Shown here in pieces: positions 47,032 through 54,409 of a DNA stretch of 64,000 nucleotides. Every line of letters starts with the position of its first letter. The first letter of the stretch is position 1. The stretch comes from JAFMJV01 sp963800275 (lineage in GTDB: Bacteria > Chloroflexota > Limnocylindria > Limnocylindrales > CSP1-4): the NCBI GenBank assembly GCA_963800275.1, contig CAWDAI010000011.1:62001-126000 (forward strand), read 5' to 3'. A program made the translations under genes and the position numbers. A model generated the notes under the pieces. It worked only from the letters and a program-made list of their open reading frames with translations, had not been told where the DNA came from and searched no databases.

Positions 47032-47517
47032 TCAGATCCCCTTCATGTGCTCGTCGCGCGCTGCGCTGCTCGCCACCGGCTCGCGGACGACGAACACGCG
47101 GCAGGGCGCGTTCTTGAAGACGTAGGGCACGGTCTCCCCGAGGGCGAAGTCGCCCCCGAAGCGCACCTTGTAGGGCAGGCCCATGACGATGGCGTCGGCC
47201 TCCAGCGCGACCGCCTCGTCGACCAGCGCGGCTCCGACGTCGCGGGCCTGGAGCAGTTGCGAGCTGAGCGGCACGTCCGCCCGCTCAGCCATGCCCTCGG
47301 CCAGGTCCAGCGCCCGCGACGCCTCTTCGCGCTGCTCCTCGAGCTCGTCGTCCAGGTCGTGGCTCCAGTCCACCTCCACCACGTAGACCGCGACCAGCTC
47401 GCTCTTGTCGGCGCGCGCGAGCTTGCAGCCGCACTCCACGACGAGCGCGTCGGTGGGTCCGCCATCCAGGCTGAGGACAGCGCGTCGGACGGGCTCGCCG
47501 GAAGGTTCAGTGGGCAC
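47032..47517 (-). CDS. Universal stress protein (UspA family)
   Basis: This is a 161-residue UspA-fold protein. It has beta1 RRAVLSLDGGPTDALVV, beta-strand SELVAVYVVEVDW, and the C-terminal nucleotide-binding region ADAIVMGLPYKVRFGGDFALGETVPYVFKNAPCRVFVV. That region corresponds to the G-x2-G-x9-G-(S/T) loop in degenerate form. Usp proteins bind ATP or c-di-AMP and often sit beside K+ transporters (for example KdpD-linked or KimA-linked). It lies between the permease and two TrkA-type genes. Confidence 0.87.
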   Translation of the reverse strand: MPTEPSGEPVRRAVLSLDGGPTDALVVECGCKLARADKSELVAVYVVEVDWSHDLDDELEEQREEASRALDLAEGMAERADVPLSSQLLQARDVGAALVDEAVALEADAIVMGLPYKVRFGGDFALGETVPYVFKNAPCRVFVVREPVASSAARDEHMKGI

Positions 47518-47538
47518 GACGGTGAGCCTACCACCGCC

Positions 47539-47562
47539 CCGGGCGGCTGCGTGCCCGCCCGG
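47539..47562 (-). terminator. Intercistronic hairpin between the KimA-like and Usp genes
   Basis: CCGGGCGG (47539-47546) and CCGCCCGG (47555-47562) form an 8-bp GC stem with an 8-base loop in the 75-base gap. There is no T-run. It could attenuate read-through or set differential mRNA stability between the permease gene and the downstream regulators. Confidence 0.4.
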
Positions 47563-47592
47563 TCGCTGCCGTGCCGGAGGGCACGACGGTCA

Positions 47593-49746
47593 TCAACGCC
47601 GCCACCCGAACCGGCGCTTGCGTTCTTCCTCGTGCTCGGAAGCCGGTGCCGTCCGACCGCTCTCGGGCGGCACGTCTGACTTGTGGTCGAGCTCGTTGCC
47701 CACGCGGTCAGCGCCGTAGGGCACATCGGCCACGACCGTGTTGGGTCGGCCGATCAGCGCCCCGCGGATGCGCTTGGCCTTCTGGTTGTGCAGGATGTTG
47801 TCCCACCAGTGGCGGGGCACGTACTCGGGCAGGACGACCACCGTGATGGTGTTCTCGGGGGTCGGGGCCATGACGTCGAGGTAGTGCAGGAACGGCAGCA
47901 CCAGCGAGCGGTAGGGTGTCTCGATGACGACCAGGGGCACGTCGGGCAGCACGTGCTCCCAGTCGGCCCGCAGTTGCTCGGCCGCCTCGGCATCGACCGT
48001 GATGTGCACGGCCTGCACGTCGTCGCTGATGGTGCGCCCGAACTGCACGGTGCGGATGACCGCGCGCGAGAGGGCGGGTACCGGGATGATCACGCGGCTC
48101 AACTTGGTCGGCGGTCCGTAGACGCGGGACCTGTCCACCTCCAGCTCCTCCGCGGCGGTGTCGTACTCGTGATGGATGAAACGCATCACCCCCACGAGGA
48201 CCGGGATGAGCAACAGCACCAGCAGCGAGGAGGGGGCCTTGACGACGGTGACGTCGACGGCCACGAGGAAGGTGATCACGGCGCCGACGGCGTTGACGGT
48301 GAGACGTCGCCGATAGCCCGGGGGACGCTCCCGCAGCCAGTGTCGGATCATGCCCGTCTGGCTGATGGTGAAGTCGATGAAGACGCCGACCGCATAGAGC
48401 GGGATGAGGGCGTGGGTGTCACCGCCGAAGATGACGATGAGGATGATGGCCAGGGCGCCCAGGACCACGATGCCAGCAGTGAAGGCGAGACGGTCGCCGC
48501 GATAGGCGAAGCGTCGGGGCATGAAGTTGTCCGAGGCCAGCACGGCGGCCAGGCGCGGGAAGGCCGAGAAAGAGGTATTGGCGGCCAGCATCAGGATGAC
48601 TGCGGCGAAGGTCAGGAACAGGTAGAAGCCGATCGAGTCGAGGCCGAAGACGTGACCCGCGACCTGGGACAGGACCGTATCCACGTCGTTGGGCACGACG
48701 CCGAAGCCGGAGGCCAGGAAGGTGACGCCCACGAAGAGGATGCCCAGCAGGACGGCCATGACCGCGAGGGTGGTGGCGGCGTTCCGCGACTCTGGCGGCT
48801 GGAACGAGGGCACGCCAGTGGCGATGGCCTCCGTACCGGTCAGGGCCACGGCGCCGGAGGCGAAGGCGCGCATGGCCAGCAGGACCATGGCCAGGCCGGC
48901 GAAATCGACCGCGTTGTCCTTCAGGGTGGGGTAGGCCGAGCCGTCGCCCTGCACCAGGATCTGCCACGCCCCCAAGCCGATCATGAGCAGGGCCGTGCCT
49001 ACGAAGAGGTAGGTCGGGACGGCGAAGATGTTGCCGGCCTCGCGTACGCCCCGCAGGTTGGCGAGCGTGATGAGCACCACCACCGTGACCGCGATGCCGA
49101 CTTGCCAGGGTCCGAGGGCAGGGACCGCCGAGACGATCTGTTCCGAGGCGGACGAGATGGACACGGCCACCGTCAGCACGTAGTCGATGAGCAGGGCCGA
49201 GGCCGCGATGAGCGAGGCCAGGCGTCCCAGGTTGGCCTTGGAGACCGAATAGGAACCGCCGCCGTTGGGGTAGGCCACCACCACCTGCCGGTAGCTGATC
49301 GCCACCACGCCCAAGAGCAAGGCGATGCTGATCGAGACCGGCAGGGCCAGATTGAGGGCGGCCAGCCCGATCCCGCCGAGCAGCAAGGCCCGCAGGATCT
49401 CCTCTGTGGCATAGGCACTGGAGCTGATGGCGTCGGAGCTGAAGATGGCGAGGGCCTTCTTCTTGGACAAGCGCTCGCCGATCTCCTCGGCACTCGCGAG
49501 CGGCCGCCCGAACAGGACGCGCCGCGCCGCTTGCGTGATCCGTCCCGGGGTGCCGAGCTCCTCGTGCGCCTTGGGCCGCGCCTCCAGGGCGCCCGACGGG
49601 GTGTAGCGGAAGTACTCGCTGCTCTTGCGCTCCACGCGCACGCGCCGGTTCCCCGGCTTCTGGCCGGCGAGGCCCGCGGGCTTGGGCGTCTGAGTGGTCT
49701 TCTCGAGCGAAGGCGGCGGGCGCTGTTCGCCCTCGTTGCTGGTCAT
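47593..49746 (-). CDS. KimA-like APC-superfamily potassium importer
   Basis: This is a protein of about 717 residues with 12 membrane helices (about 115-530) and a soluble C-terminal domain of about 150 residues. SSDAISSSAYATEEILRALL in the first helix and VAYPNGGGSYSVSKANLGR are hallmark blocks of the KimA (YdaO) K+/H+ symporter group within the APC family. The C-terminal Usp-like domain (TVQFGRTISDDVQAVHI onward) also fits. Adjacent Usp and TrkA genes support a role in potassium uptake rather than amino acid transport. The start at ATG 49746 is uncertain, as upstream in-frame ATG codons exist at 49752 and 49806. Confidence 0.8.
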   Translation of the reverse strand: MTSNEGEQRPPPSLEKTTQTPKPAGLAGQKPGNRRVRVERKSSEYFRYTPSGALEARPKAHEELGTPGRITQAARRVLFGRPLASAEEIGERLSKKKALAIFSSDAISSSAYATEEILRALLLGGIGLAALNLALPVSISIALLLGVVAISYRQVVVAYPNGGGSYSVSKANLGRLASLIAASALLIDYVLTVAVSISSASEQIVSAVPALGPWQVGIAVTVVVLITLANLRGVREAGNIFAVPTYLFVGTALLMIGLGAWQILVQGDGSAYPTLKDNAVDFAGLAMVLLAMRAFASGAVALTGTEAIATGVPSFQPPESRNAATTLAVMAVLLGILFVGVTFLASGFGVVPNDVDTVLSQVAGHVFGLDSIGFYLFLTFAAVILMLAANTSFSAFPRLAAVLASDNFMPRRFAYRGDRLAFTAGIVVLGALAIILIVIFGGDTHALIPLYAVGVFIDFTISQTGMIRHWLRERPPGYRRRLTVNAVGAVITFLVAVDVTVVKAPSSLLVLLLIPVLVGVMRFIHHEYDTAAEELEVDRSRVYGPPTKLSRVIIPVPALSRAVIRTVQFGRTISDDVQAVHITVDAEAAEQLRADWEHVLPDVPLVVIETPYRSLVLPFLHYLDVMAPTPENTITVVVLPEYVPRHWWDNILHNQKAKRIRGALIGRPNTVVADVPYGADRVGNELDHKSDVPPESGRTAPASEHEEERKRRFGWRR

Positions 49747-49837
49747 CGGCATGGGGGGAGGCGGTCGGGTCCTGTGCTCACCCGCACGGCGACGCATGCG
49801 ACCCACTCATCGATCTCTACATCAGAGCCACCGTCGC

Positions 49838-49856
49838 GTCCCGTATTCGACGGGAC
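49838..49856 (-). other. Hairpin in the 5' leader of the KimA-like gene
   Basis: GTCCCGT (49838-49844), loop ATTCG and ACGGGAC (49850-49856) form a perfect 7-bp stem about 90 bases upstream of the permease start. A CATACT hexamer on the minus strand lies about 30 bases further upstream. I could not recognise a c-di-AMP riboswitch core, so this is recorded only as a leader structure. Confidence 0.35.
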
Positions 49857-49987
49857 AGGAGTGCGAGCGGGGGCATTCGGTGCGCAAGTATGCACCTCCC
49901 GCGCCCCCGCGTCAGGGGCCACACACCGCGCTCGCCGATCTCCCGCCACCCGTCCGCATCCGCGCCCGAGCGAGCGTGACCGCAGCC

Positions 49988-50710
49988 TCAGAGGCCGGCC
50001 TCCAGGCGATCCGCCAGGCGTGCTGGCAGGGGTTGGGCTCGCAGGTCCGCCTGGGTGGCCCCGACGTCGTACTCGAAGCGCAGCCACTCGACGATGCCGG
50101 CCTCGGTGTCCACGGTCATGGCGCCCGCGCGCGGGTCGCCGTCGCGCGGCTGGCCCACCGAACCGGGATTGAGGATGCAGCGCCGGGCATCGAGGCTGAG
50201 TCGAGGGTGATCCTCGGCCAGCAGCGCCTCGACCCGGCCGTCGTCGTCACGGAAGGCGAGCTGGTGGTGGGTGTGGCCGACCAGGCAGTAAGGCGTTTCG
50301 AAGGCGCCAAGGTTGGCCCGGGCCGCGGGGATGGAGAGGAGATACTCCCAGAGCGGGTCCCGCGGGCTGCCATGGACCAGCGTGAAGTCGCCTTCCTCGC
50401 GCCGCTCCGGGAGCTCTCCCAGCCAGGCCAGGTTCTGCGGCCGCATGGTCTCGGCCGTCCAACGCACGGCGGCTCGCGCGAGGTCGTTGAAGGCGCCGAT
50501 GGGGATGCGGCCCAGCACGGCCGCATCGTGGTTGCCCTGGACGGCCACCGCGTCGAGCGCACGCAGGCGCTCGACGACGGCATCGGGATGGGGGCCATAG
50601 CCCACGATGTCACCGAGCAACCACAACCGGTCGAACCGGCCGACGGCCTCGAGTGCAGCCTCCAGTGCCGGAGCATTGGCATGGATGTCGGAGAAGATGG
50701 CGACCCGCAT
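49988..50710 (-). CDS. YfcE/DevT-like metallophosphoesterase
   Basis: This is a 240-residue calcineurin-like phosphoesterase. All five metal motifs are visible: FSDIHAN (D-x-H), LLGDIVGYGPHP (GD), VQGNHDAAV (GNHD), VHGSPRD (H) and GHTHHQL (GHxH). It is a cytoplasmic di-metal phosphodiesterase or phosphatase of the small single-domain subgroup; the physiological substrate cannot be told from sequence. It lies 61 bases downstream of rsmG on the same strand. Confidence 0.88.
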   Translation of the reverse strand: MRVAIFSDIHANAPALEAALEAVGRFDRLWLLGDIVGYGPHPDAVVERLRALDAVAVQGNHDAAVLGRIPIGAFNDLARAAVRWTAETMRPQNLAWLGELPERREEGDFTLVHGSPRDPLWEYLLSIPAARANLGAFETPYCLVGHTHHQLAFRDDDGRVEALLAEDHPRLSLDARRCILNPGSVGQPRDGDPRAGAMTVDTEAGIVEWLRFEYDVGATQADLRAQPLPARLADRLEAGL

Positions 50711-50771
50711 TCAGCGCGAGCCTAGCAGGGCCGAAGGCACGCCGGTCGCATCGGTCGGCTCGCGGAGCCCC

Positions 50772-51629
50772 TCAGCGCCTGGCCCGTCGGAGACTGGCTG
50801 GCCGGGGGAAGGTGATGGGCGTGGTCCGCTCCTTGGGCACGATCACCAGGCGATGGTCGGGCAAGACGTCTGCCTCCACCGCGACCACTCGCGGTCGACC
50901 GCCGCCAGCGGCGCGGATGATGGAGCCAGCGCCCTGTAGCTCACGCCGCAGAGCCCCGCCTGCCTCGTCCCGTTTCCAGGCCACGACCACGCCGCCCTCG
51001 CGTGCCAGCGGTAGCCCCAGCTCGAGGACCTCGGCCAACGAGCCCACTGCGCGCACCACGACGATGTCCCACGACTGGCGTTGACCGTATTCCTCGGCGA
51101 TGTCCTCGGCCCGCTCCGCGATGGCCTCGATGACCGGCGACACGTAGCCGTCCCCCGCCCTTGCGGCTGCGCGCCCGGCCAGCACCGCCGACACGGCTTC
51201 GCCAGCCGCCGCCAGGAAGCGAGCCTTCTTGCCCACCGAATCGAGCAGGCCCACACGGGCGACCGGTAATGCCGCGGCCAGGGGTAACCCCGGGTAGCCG
51301 CTCCCGCTGCCGACGTCAAGCAACGACGCGCCGGGTGCGGTGAGCGCCCGGATCGGAGCCACGGCGCTGAGCGAATCGCACACGTGCCGACGAGCCATGG
51401 CTTCCGGGTCGCGGATGGCCGTCAGGTTGATGGCCGCGTTCCACTCCCGCAGCAGCCGGGCGTGGGCCTCGTAGCTGCGCCGCGCGAATCCCGAGGCGGC
51501 CTCGGTGTCCACCAGGCCCAGGGCCGCCAGCCCCGCGTCGAGGGCGGCGTCGAAGCGCTCGCCCATGGGTGCCAGCAGCCATGGGTCCACGGGCAGTGGT
51601 CGGCGGGCAGGGCGGGCGTCCTCGCTCAA
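50772..51629 (-). CDS. rsmG: 16S rRNA (guanine-N7)-methyltransferase RsmG
   Basis: This is a 285-residue protein, longer than the usual 210-240 residues because of an N-terminal extension of about 45 residues and an insertion after the SAM site. The core has the family blocks LLREWNAAINLTAIRDPEAMARRHVCDSL-type N-helix region, the SAM-binding LLDVGSGSGYPGLPLAAALP, and VVVRAVGSLAEVLELGLPLAREGG. It methylates G527 of 16S rRNA. No parAB genes, a frequent neighbour, are adjacent. DnaA-box-like sequences lie upstream. Confidence 0.92.
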   Translation of the reverse strand: MSEDARPARRPLPVDPWLLAPMGERFDAALDAGLAALGLVDTEAASGFARRSYEAHARLLREWNAAINLTAIRDPEAMARRHVCDSLSAVAPIRALTAPGASLLDVGSGSGYPGLPLAAALPVARVGLLDSVGKKARFLAAAGEAVSAVLAGRAAARAGDGYVSPVIEAIAERAEDIAEEYGQRQSWDIVVVRAVGSLAEVLELGLPLAREGGVVVAWKRDEAGGALRRELQGAGSIIRAAGGGRPRVVAVEADVLPDHRLVIVPKERTTPITFPRPASLRRARR

Positions 51630-52070
51630 CCTGGATCAACCCCCTGCGGTCGCTGCGGCGAGGTGTGCCATCGCCAGAAGAAGTAGATGCGCCGGAAGCG
51701 ACCCTCCTCGTGGCCGGTCCGCGGTCGTCGTCGCGAACACGTCACCCGGGCCGAAGCCGCTCCCGGCGCTGGAACGTTCCTCGCACCCGTCGGCCTTTCG
51801 GTCTTCCGACACCCCGACGGTCGTCGCGCACGGATCTCTCCGTACAACGTCGGGGCGGCGTTACCGTACTCGGCCGCTGCACGACACCACGTAGGGCACC
51901 GCGTGGTGCAGGACCGGCAGTGTCTCGAGCGGCCGACACGAGCGTCAACCCGGTTATCCACGAACCACGGTGCATCTGGTCACCGCTGTTGATAACCGGC
52001 CCGGAATGGTGGAAAAGCAGCGCCGAACGTGGATAGTCACCCCGCTGGGGCCGCCCAAGCCGGGTCCCGG
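51630..52070. other. 441-base non-coding region upstream of rsmG with DnaA-box-like sequences
   Basis: No credible coding frame crosses this region. At its right end three 9-mers resemble DnaA boxes: TTATCCACG (51954-51962), the complement of TTTTCCACC (52008-52016) and the complement of CTATCCACG (52028-52036). Each has one or two mismatches to TTATCCACA. The region also carries the rsmG promoter by position. There is no AT-rich unwinding stretch. It may be nothing more than an rsmG leader. Confidence 0.4.
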
Positions 52071-52442
52071 TCAGGAGTCGCTGCTCGAACGGCTCGCGCG
52101 CGCGGGCCGGCCCATGCCCCGTCGGACGACCTCCATCACTTCCCTGGTCACGGCGTCGGCATCGGCCTTGCGCGCGGCCGAGGTGACGCAGCCGCGAACG
52201 TGGTCCTCCATCAGCAGCATCGAGATCGCGTCCACCGCAGCGCGGAGGGCGGCGGTCTGCTGCAGTACGTCGACGCAGTCCTCGTCCCGCTCGATCATGC
52301 GGGCCACGCCGCGAACCTGGCCCTCCATGCGCGCCAGTCGCCGCAGGACCTGCTCGCGGGAGCCGCCGTAGGGCCGAGGTTCGGCCGCAGCCCCTCGTCT
52401 CCTCCTGTTCTCACCCGGGCTACCTTCGGCTGTCGTGCCCAC
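52071..52442 (-). CDS. csoR: CsoR/RcnR-family metal-sensing repressor
   Basis: This is a 123-residue all-helical repressor of the DUF156 family. It has VLRRLARMEGQVRGVARMIERDEDCVDVLQQ and LLMEDHVRGCV, with the C-x(n)-H-x3-C arrangement of Cu(I)-sensing CsoR. The N-terminus has an extra 25-residue Arg/Gly-rich arm. The start is GTG 52442 behind AGGAGG. A CsoR-type operator lies 20 bases upstream of the start, so it is autoregulated. No copper ATPase or chaperone gene is nearby, so its targets are elsewhere. Confidence 0.88.
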   Translation of the reverse strand: MGTTAEGSPGENRRRRGAAAEPRPYGGSREQVLRRLARMEGQVRGVARMIERDEDCVDVLQQTAALRAAVDAISMLLMEDHVRGCVTSAARKADADAVTREVMEVVRRGMGRPARASRSSSDS

Positions 52443-52461
52443 TCCACCTCCTCTTGGTCGG

Positions 52462-52478
52462 ATACTGGGTGGGAGTAT
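52462..52478 (-). promoter_or_regulatory. CsoR-type operator and promoter of csoR
   Basis: ATACT-GGGTGGG-AGTAT is a perfect 5-bp dyad around a G-tract. This is the layout of known CsoR/RcnR/FrmR operators (short AT-containing arms flanking a G/C run). On the minus strand a TATACT -10-like hexamer overlaps the right arm (52480-52475). It sits between promoter and ribosome-binding site, which suits repression of csoR itself. Confidence 0.65.
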
Positions 52479-52502
52479 AGCGGCACCGGGCCCCGCGCTC
52501 GG

Positions 52503-52925
52503 CTACGGGGCTGGCGGCGGCTCGGCGAACGACTCCAGCACGCCCCAGGTGGTGATGCCCATGGCCACGATCGCGAGCCACAGGCCGGGCGCGTCGAGCG
52601 GCGTGAGGCTGTAGGCCTCGTCGCCTCCCGCCAGACCGGAGATCGCGGAGGCCAGCCCACCGATGCCCAGGAGCAGCAGCAGGCCATAGACGATGGGGCG
52701 ATCGAGCGCCACTTGCCTTGTCTCGGTGGTGAAGGGCAGCACGATCAGGACCAGCATGAGCATCGCGGCCAGGAACATGGCCACGCCCGGCCCGGAGAAG
52801 CCCCAGTCGGTGCTCACCGGCAGCACCACGCCGCCGGCCTTCTGCCAGGCGAGGGGCATCGAGATGAGCGCCAGGACCGCGCCGACCGCGATGATCGTGC
52901 GACCCCGGCCGAGGCCACGCCTCAC
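52503..52925 (-). CDS. Small four-helix membrane protein of unknown function
   Basis: This is a 140-residue protein with four hydrophobic segments (about residues 10-27, 44-64, 78-97 and 112-132) separated by short loops. I do not recognise a family. The loop STDWGFSGPG and the Glu/Pro C-terminus are the only polar features. It is coupled to hpt by an ATGA overlap, which suggests co-expression but not a shared function. Confidence 0.65.
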   Translation of the reverse strand: MRRGLGRGRTIIAVGAVLALISMPLAWQKAGGVVLPVSTDWGFSGPGVAMFLAAMLMLVLIVLPFTTETRQVALDRPIVYGLLLLLGIGGLASAISGLAGGDEAYSLTPLDAPGLWLAIVAMGITTWGVLESFAEPPPAP

Positions 52926-53479
52926 GCGCCGCCGTAGACCTCCGGCCGCAGCACGCCGATATAGGGCAGGTTGCGGTAGAGCTCGTCGTAGTCGAGCCCA
53001 TAGCCCACCACGAACCGGTCCGGGATCTCGAAGCCCCGGTAGTCGAGGTCGATCTCCACCAGGCGCCGGGCCGGCTTGTCGAGGAGCGTGCAGATCCCGA
53101 GGCTGGCGGGGTTCTTTCCGCCCAGGTAGCCGGTCAGGTAGTTCAGTGTGAGCCCCGTATCGATGATGTCCTCCACGATGAGCAGGTGCTTGTCCTCGAT
53201 CGAGGCGGAGAGATCCTTGAGGATGCGCACGCGTCCGCTGGACTCGGTGCCGCTGCCGTAGGAGGAGACCTCCATGAGGTCGATGCGCACGGGCACGGAG
53301 ATCGCTCGCATCAGGTCAGCCATGAAGGGCAGTGCGCCCTTGAGCACGCTGACCAGCGTGATCTGCTCGCCGGCGTAGTCAGCCGAGATAGCGGCGCCGA
53401 GCTCGGCCACCTTGGCCTGCAGCGCTTCGGCGGGGATGAGGACCTCGGCGACGTCCTGTTCCAGTGCTGATACGGACAT
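52922..53479 (-). CDS. hpt: Hypoxanthine phosphoribosyltransferase
   Basis: This is a 185-residue purine salvage enzyme that converts hypoxanthine (and guanine) plus PRPP to IMP (GMP). It has LVSVLKGALPFMADL (PPi loop), MEVSSYGSGTESSG (flexible loop), the PRPP signature LLIVEDIIDTGLTLNYL and base-binding DRFVVGYGLDYDELYRNLPYIG. I place the start at ATG 53479, because AAGGA is at good distance from it. An in-frame ATG three codons upstream (53488) abuts that ribosome site. The neighbouring small genes are coupled to it. Confidence 0.94.
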   Translation of the reverse strand: MSVSALEQDVAEVLIPAEALQAKVAELGAAISADYAGEQITLVSVLKGALPFMADLMRAISVPVRIDLMEVSSYGSGTESSGRVRILKDLSASIEDKHLLIVEDIIDTGLTLNYLTGYLGGKNPASLGICTLLDKPARRLVEIDLDYRGFEIPDRFVVGYGLDYDELYRNLPYIGVLRPEVYGGA

Positions 53480-53493
53480 GCGCTCCATTCCTT

Positions 53494-53901
53494 CTAGTGC
53501 TCGCCCCCGCTCGCGGCGACGGTGGGCACCTTCTTGGGCGGCGGCTGACCCTCGACCCCGATGAGCGAGGCGGCAGCGTCGAGCCGGCCGTACTTGAGCA
53601 TGAGGGCCTTGAAGTCGCGAGCGTAGAAGAGCTTGATGCGGATCATGGGATACAACTCGCGCAGGTGTCGCAGCTTGCGGTTCTTCTTGCGCACCAGGCT
53701 CTGCTTGAGGGTCGTGAGTTCAAGGTACAGCTCGAGCTCCGGCAGGTAGAAGTCGGGTGAGAAGGACTCGATGACCATGCCGTCCAGGTTCCAGCGGATG
53801 GGGAAGGTATGCGGCTCATATCGCCACTCGACCTTGTAGTAGTCCAGGATGCGGGCCAGTTCGGCCTCGCTGGCGTGCGCGAACCGAGCCGCAGTGCTCA
53901 A
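53494..53901 (-). CDS. Small PD-(D/E)XK-like protein of unknown function
   Basis: This is a 135-residue protein starting at TTG 53901, which overlaps the upstream TGA (TTGA). The centre reads RWNLDGMVIESFSPDFYLPELELYLELTTLKQS. The PD followed by a beta-strand ending in E-L-T resembles a PD-(D/E)XK nuclease core with Thr in place of the catalytic Lys. A basic helix RKKNRKLRHLRELYP follows. This could be a degenerate nuclease fold or an RNA-binding protein. It lies between a zinc-ribbon gene and hpt. No function can be assigned. Confidence 0.65.
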   Translation of the reverse strand: MSTAARFAHASEAELARILDYYKVEWRYEPHTFPIRWNLDGMVIESFSPDFYLPELELYLELTTLKQSLVRKKNRKLRHLRELYPMIRIKLFYARDFKALMLKYGRLDAAASLIGVEGQPPPKKVPTVAASGGEH

Positions 53902-54257
53902 CGTGCCCGACCGTCGAAGCGGGCGATGAGCTGGTGCACGTCGCCTTCGAAGCCCTCCAGCAGGTCGTGCGCGTCGAGCACGTCGTCGGTGGTGACAGGC
54001 GGTCCGTCGGGGGCGGCATCGGGGTCGGGCGCTTCGACGCGAACGAGTTCGCCGCCCTCCAGTCGCGCGCTCTCGCCGTCGATCTGGATGGTCACGATGG
54101 CCACGGCCTGTGAGCCGCAGTGATGACATGAGAGGTCGACGAAGTAGAGCTCCTCGCGCTGGGCGATGAGCCGGATATGCTCCGACCCGTAGGGATGCCC
54201 GCAGGCAGCGCACCCGAACGACGACAGCTCGCTCGTCAACCAGCTTTCTGCGTCCAT
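53898..54257 (-). CDS. Zinc-ribbon-like small protein
   Basis: This is a 119-residue acidic protein. The first half has two CxxC knuckles, FGCAACGHPYG and LSCHHCGSQ, about 26 residues apart. They would bind one zinc ion in a ribbon fold. The second half is Asp/Glu-rich with a predicted helix TTDDVLDAHDLLEGFEGDVHQLI. I do not recognise the family. It is translationally coupled to the PD-(D/E)XK-like gene and divergent from the ABC importer operon at 54410. Confidence 0.65.
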   Translation of the reverse strand: MDAESWLTSELSSFGCAACGHPYGSEHIRLIAQREELYFVDLSCHHCGSQAVAIVTIQIDGESARLEGGELVRVEAPDPDAAPDGPPVTTDDVLDAHDLLEGFEGDVHQLIARFDGRAR

Positions 54258-54409
54258 GGCCCCAGTCTATCGAGAGACCCATGCGACCATGTTGCGGGCT
54301 CGTTTCATTCGGGACACCTCACCGGCAGCTGGTGATCTCGATGGTGCGCGCCGCTTGTCGCGCGTGGTACAACGGGGCCACCCAAGCACCAGAGGAGGTA
54401 CGACTGTCA

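Noticed and set aside
47512..47590. 12-base direct repeat GGGCACGACGGT at 47512-47523 and 47579-47590, possible target-site duplication
   Set aside because: The 55 bases between the copies contain no element ends or coding sequence. One copy is within the usp 5' end; most likely chance in GC-rich DNA.
49747..49987. c-di-AMP (ydaO) riboswitch upstream of the KimA-like gene
   Set aside because: Expected for some KimA genes, but none of the conserved riboswitch core could be recognised. Only a simple 7-bp hairpin is present.
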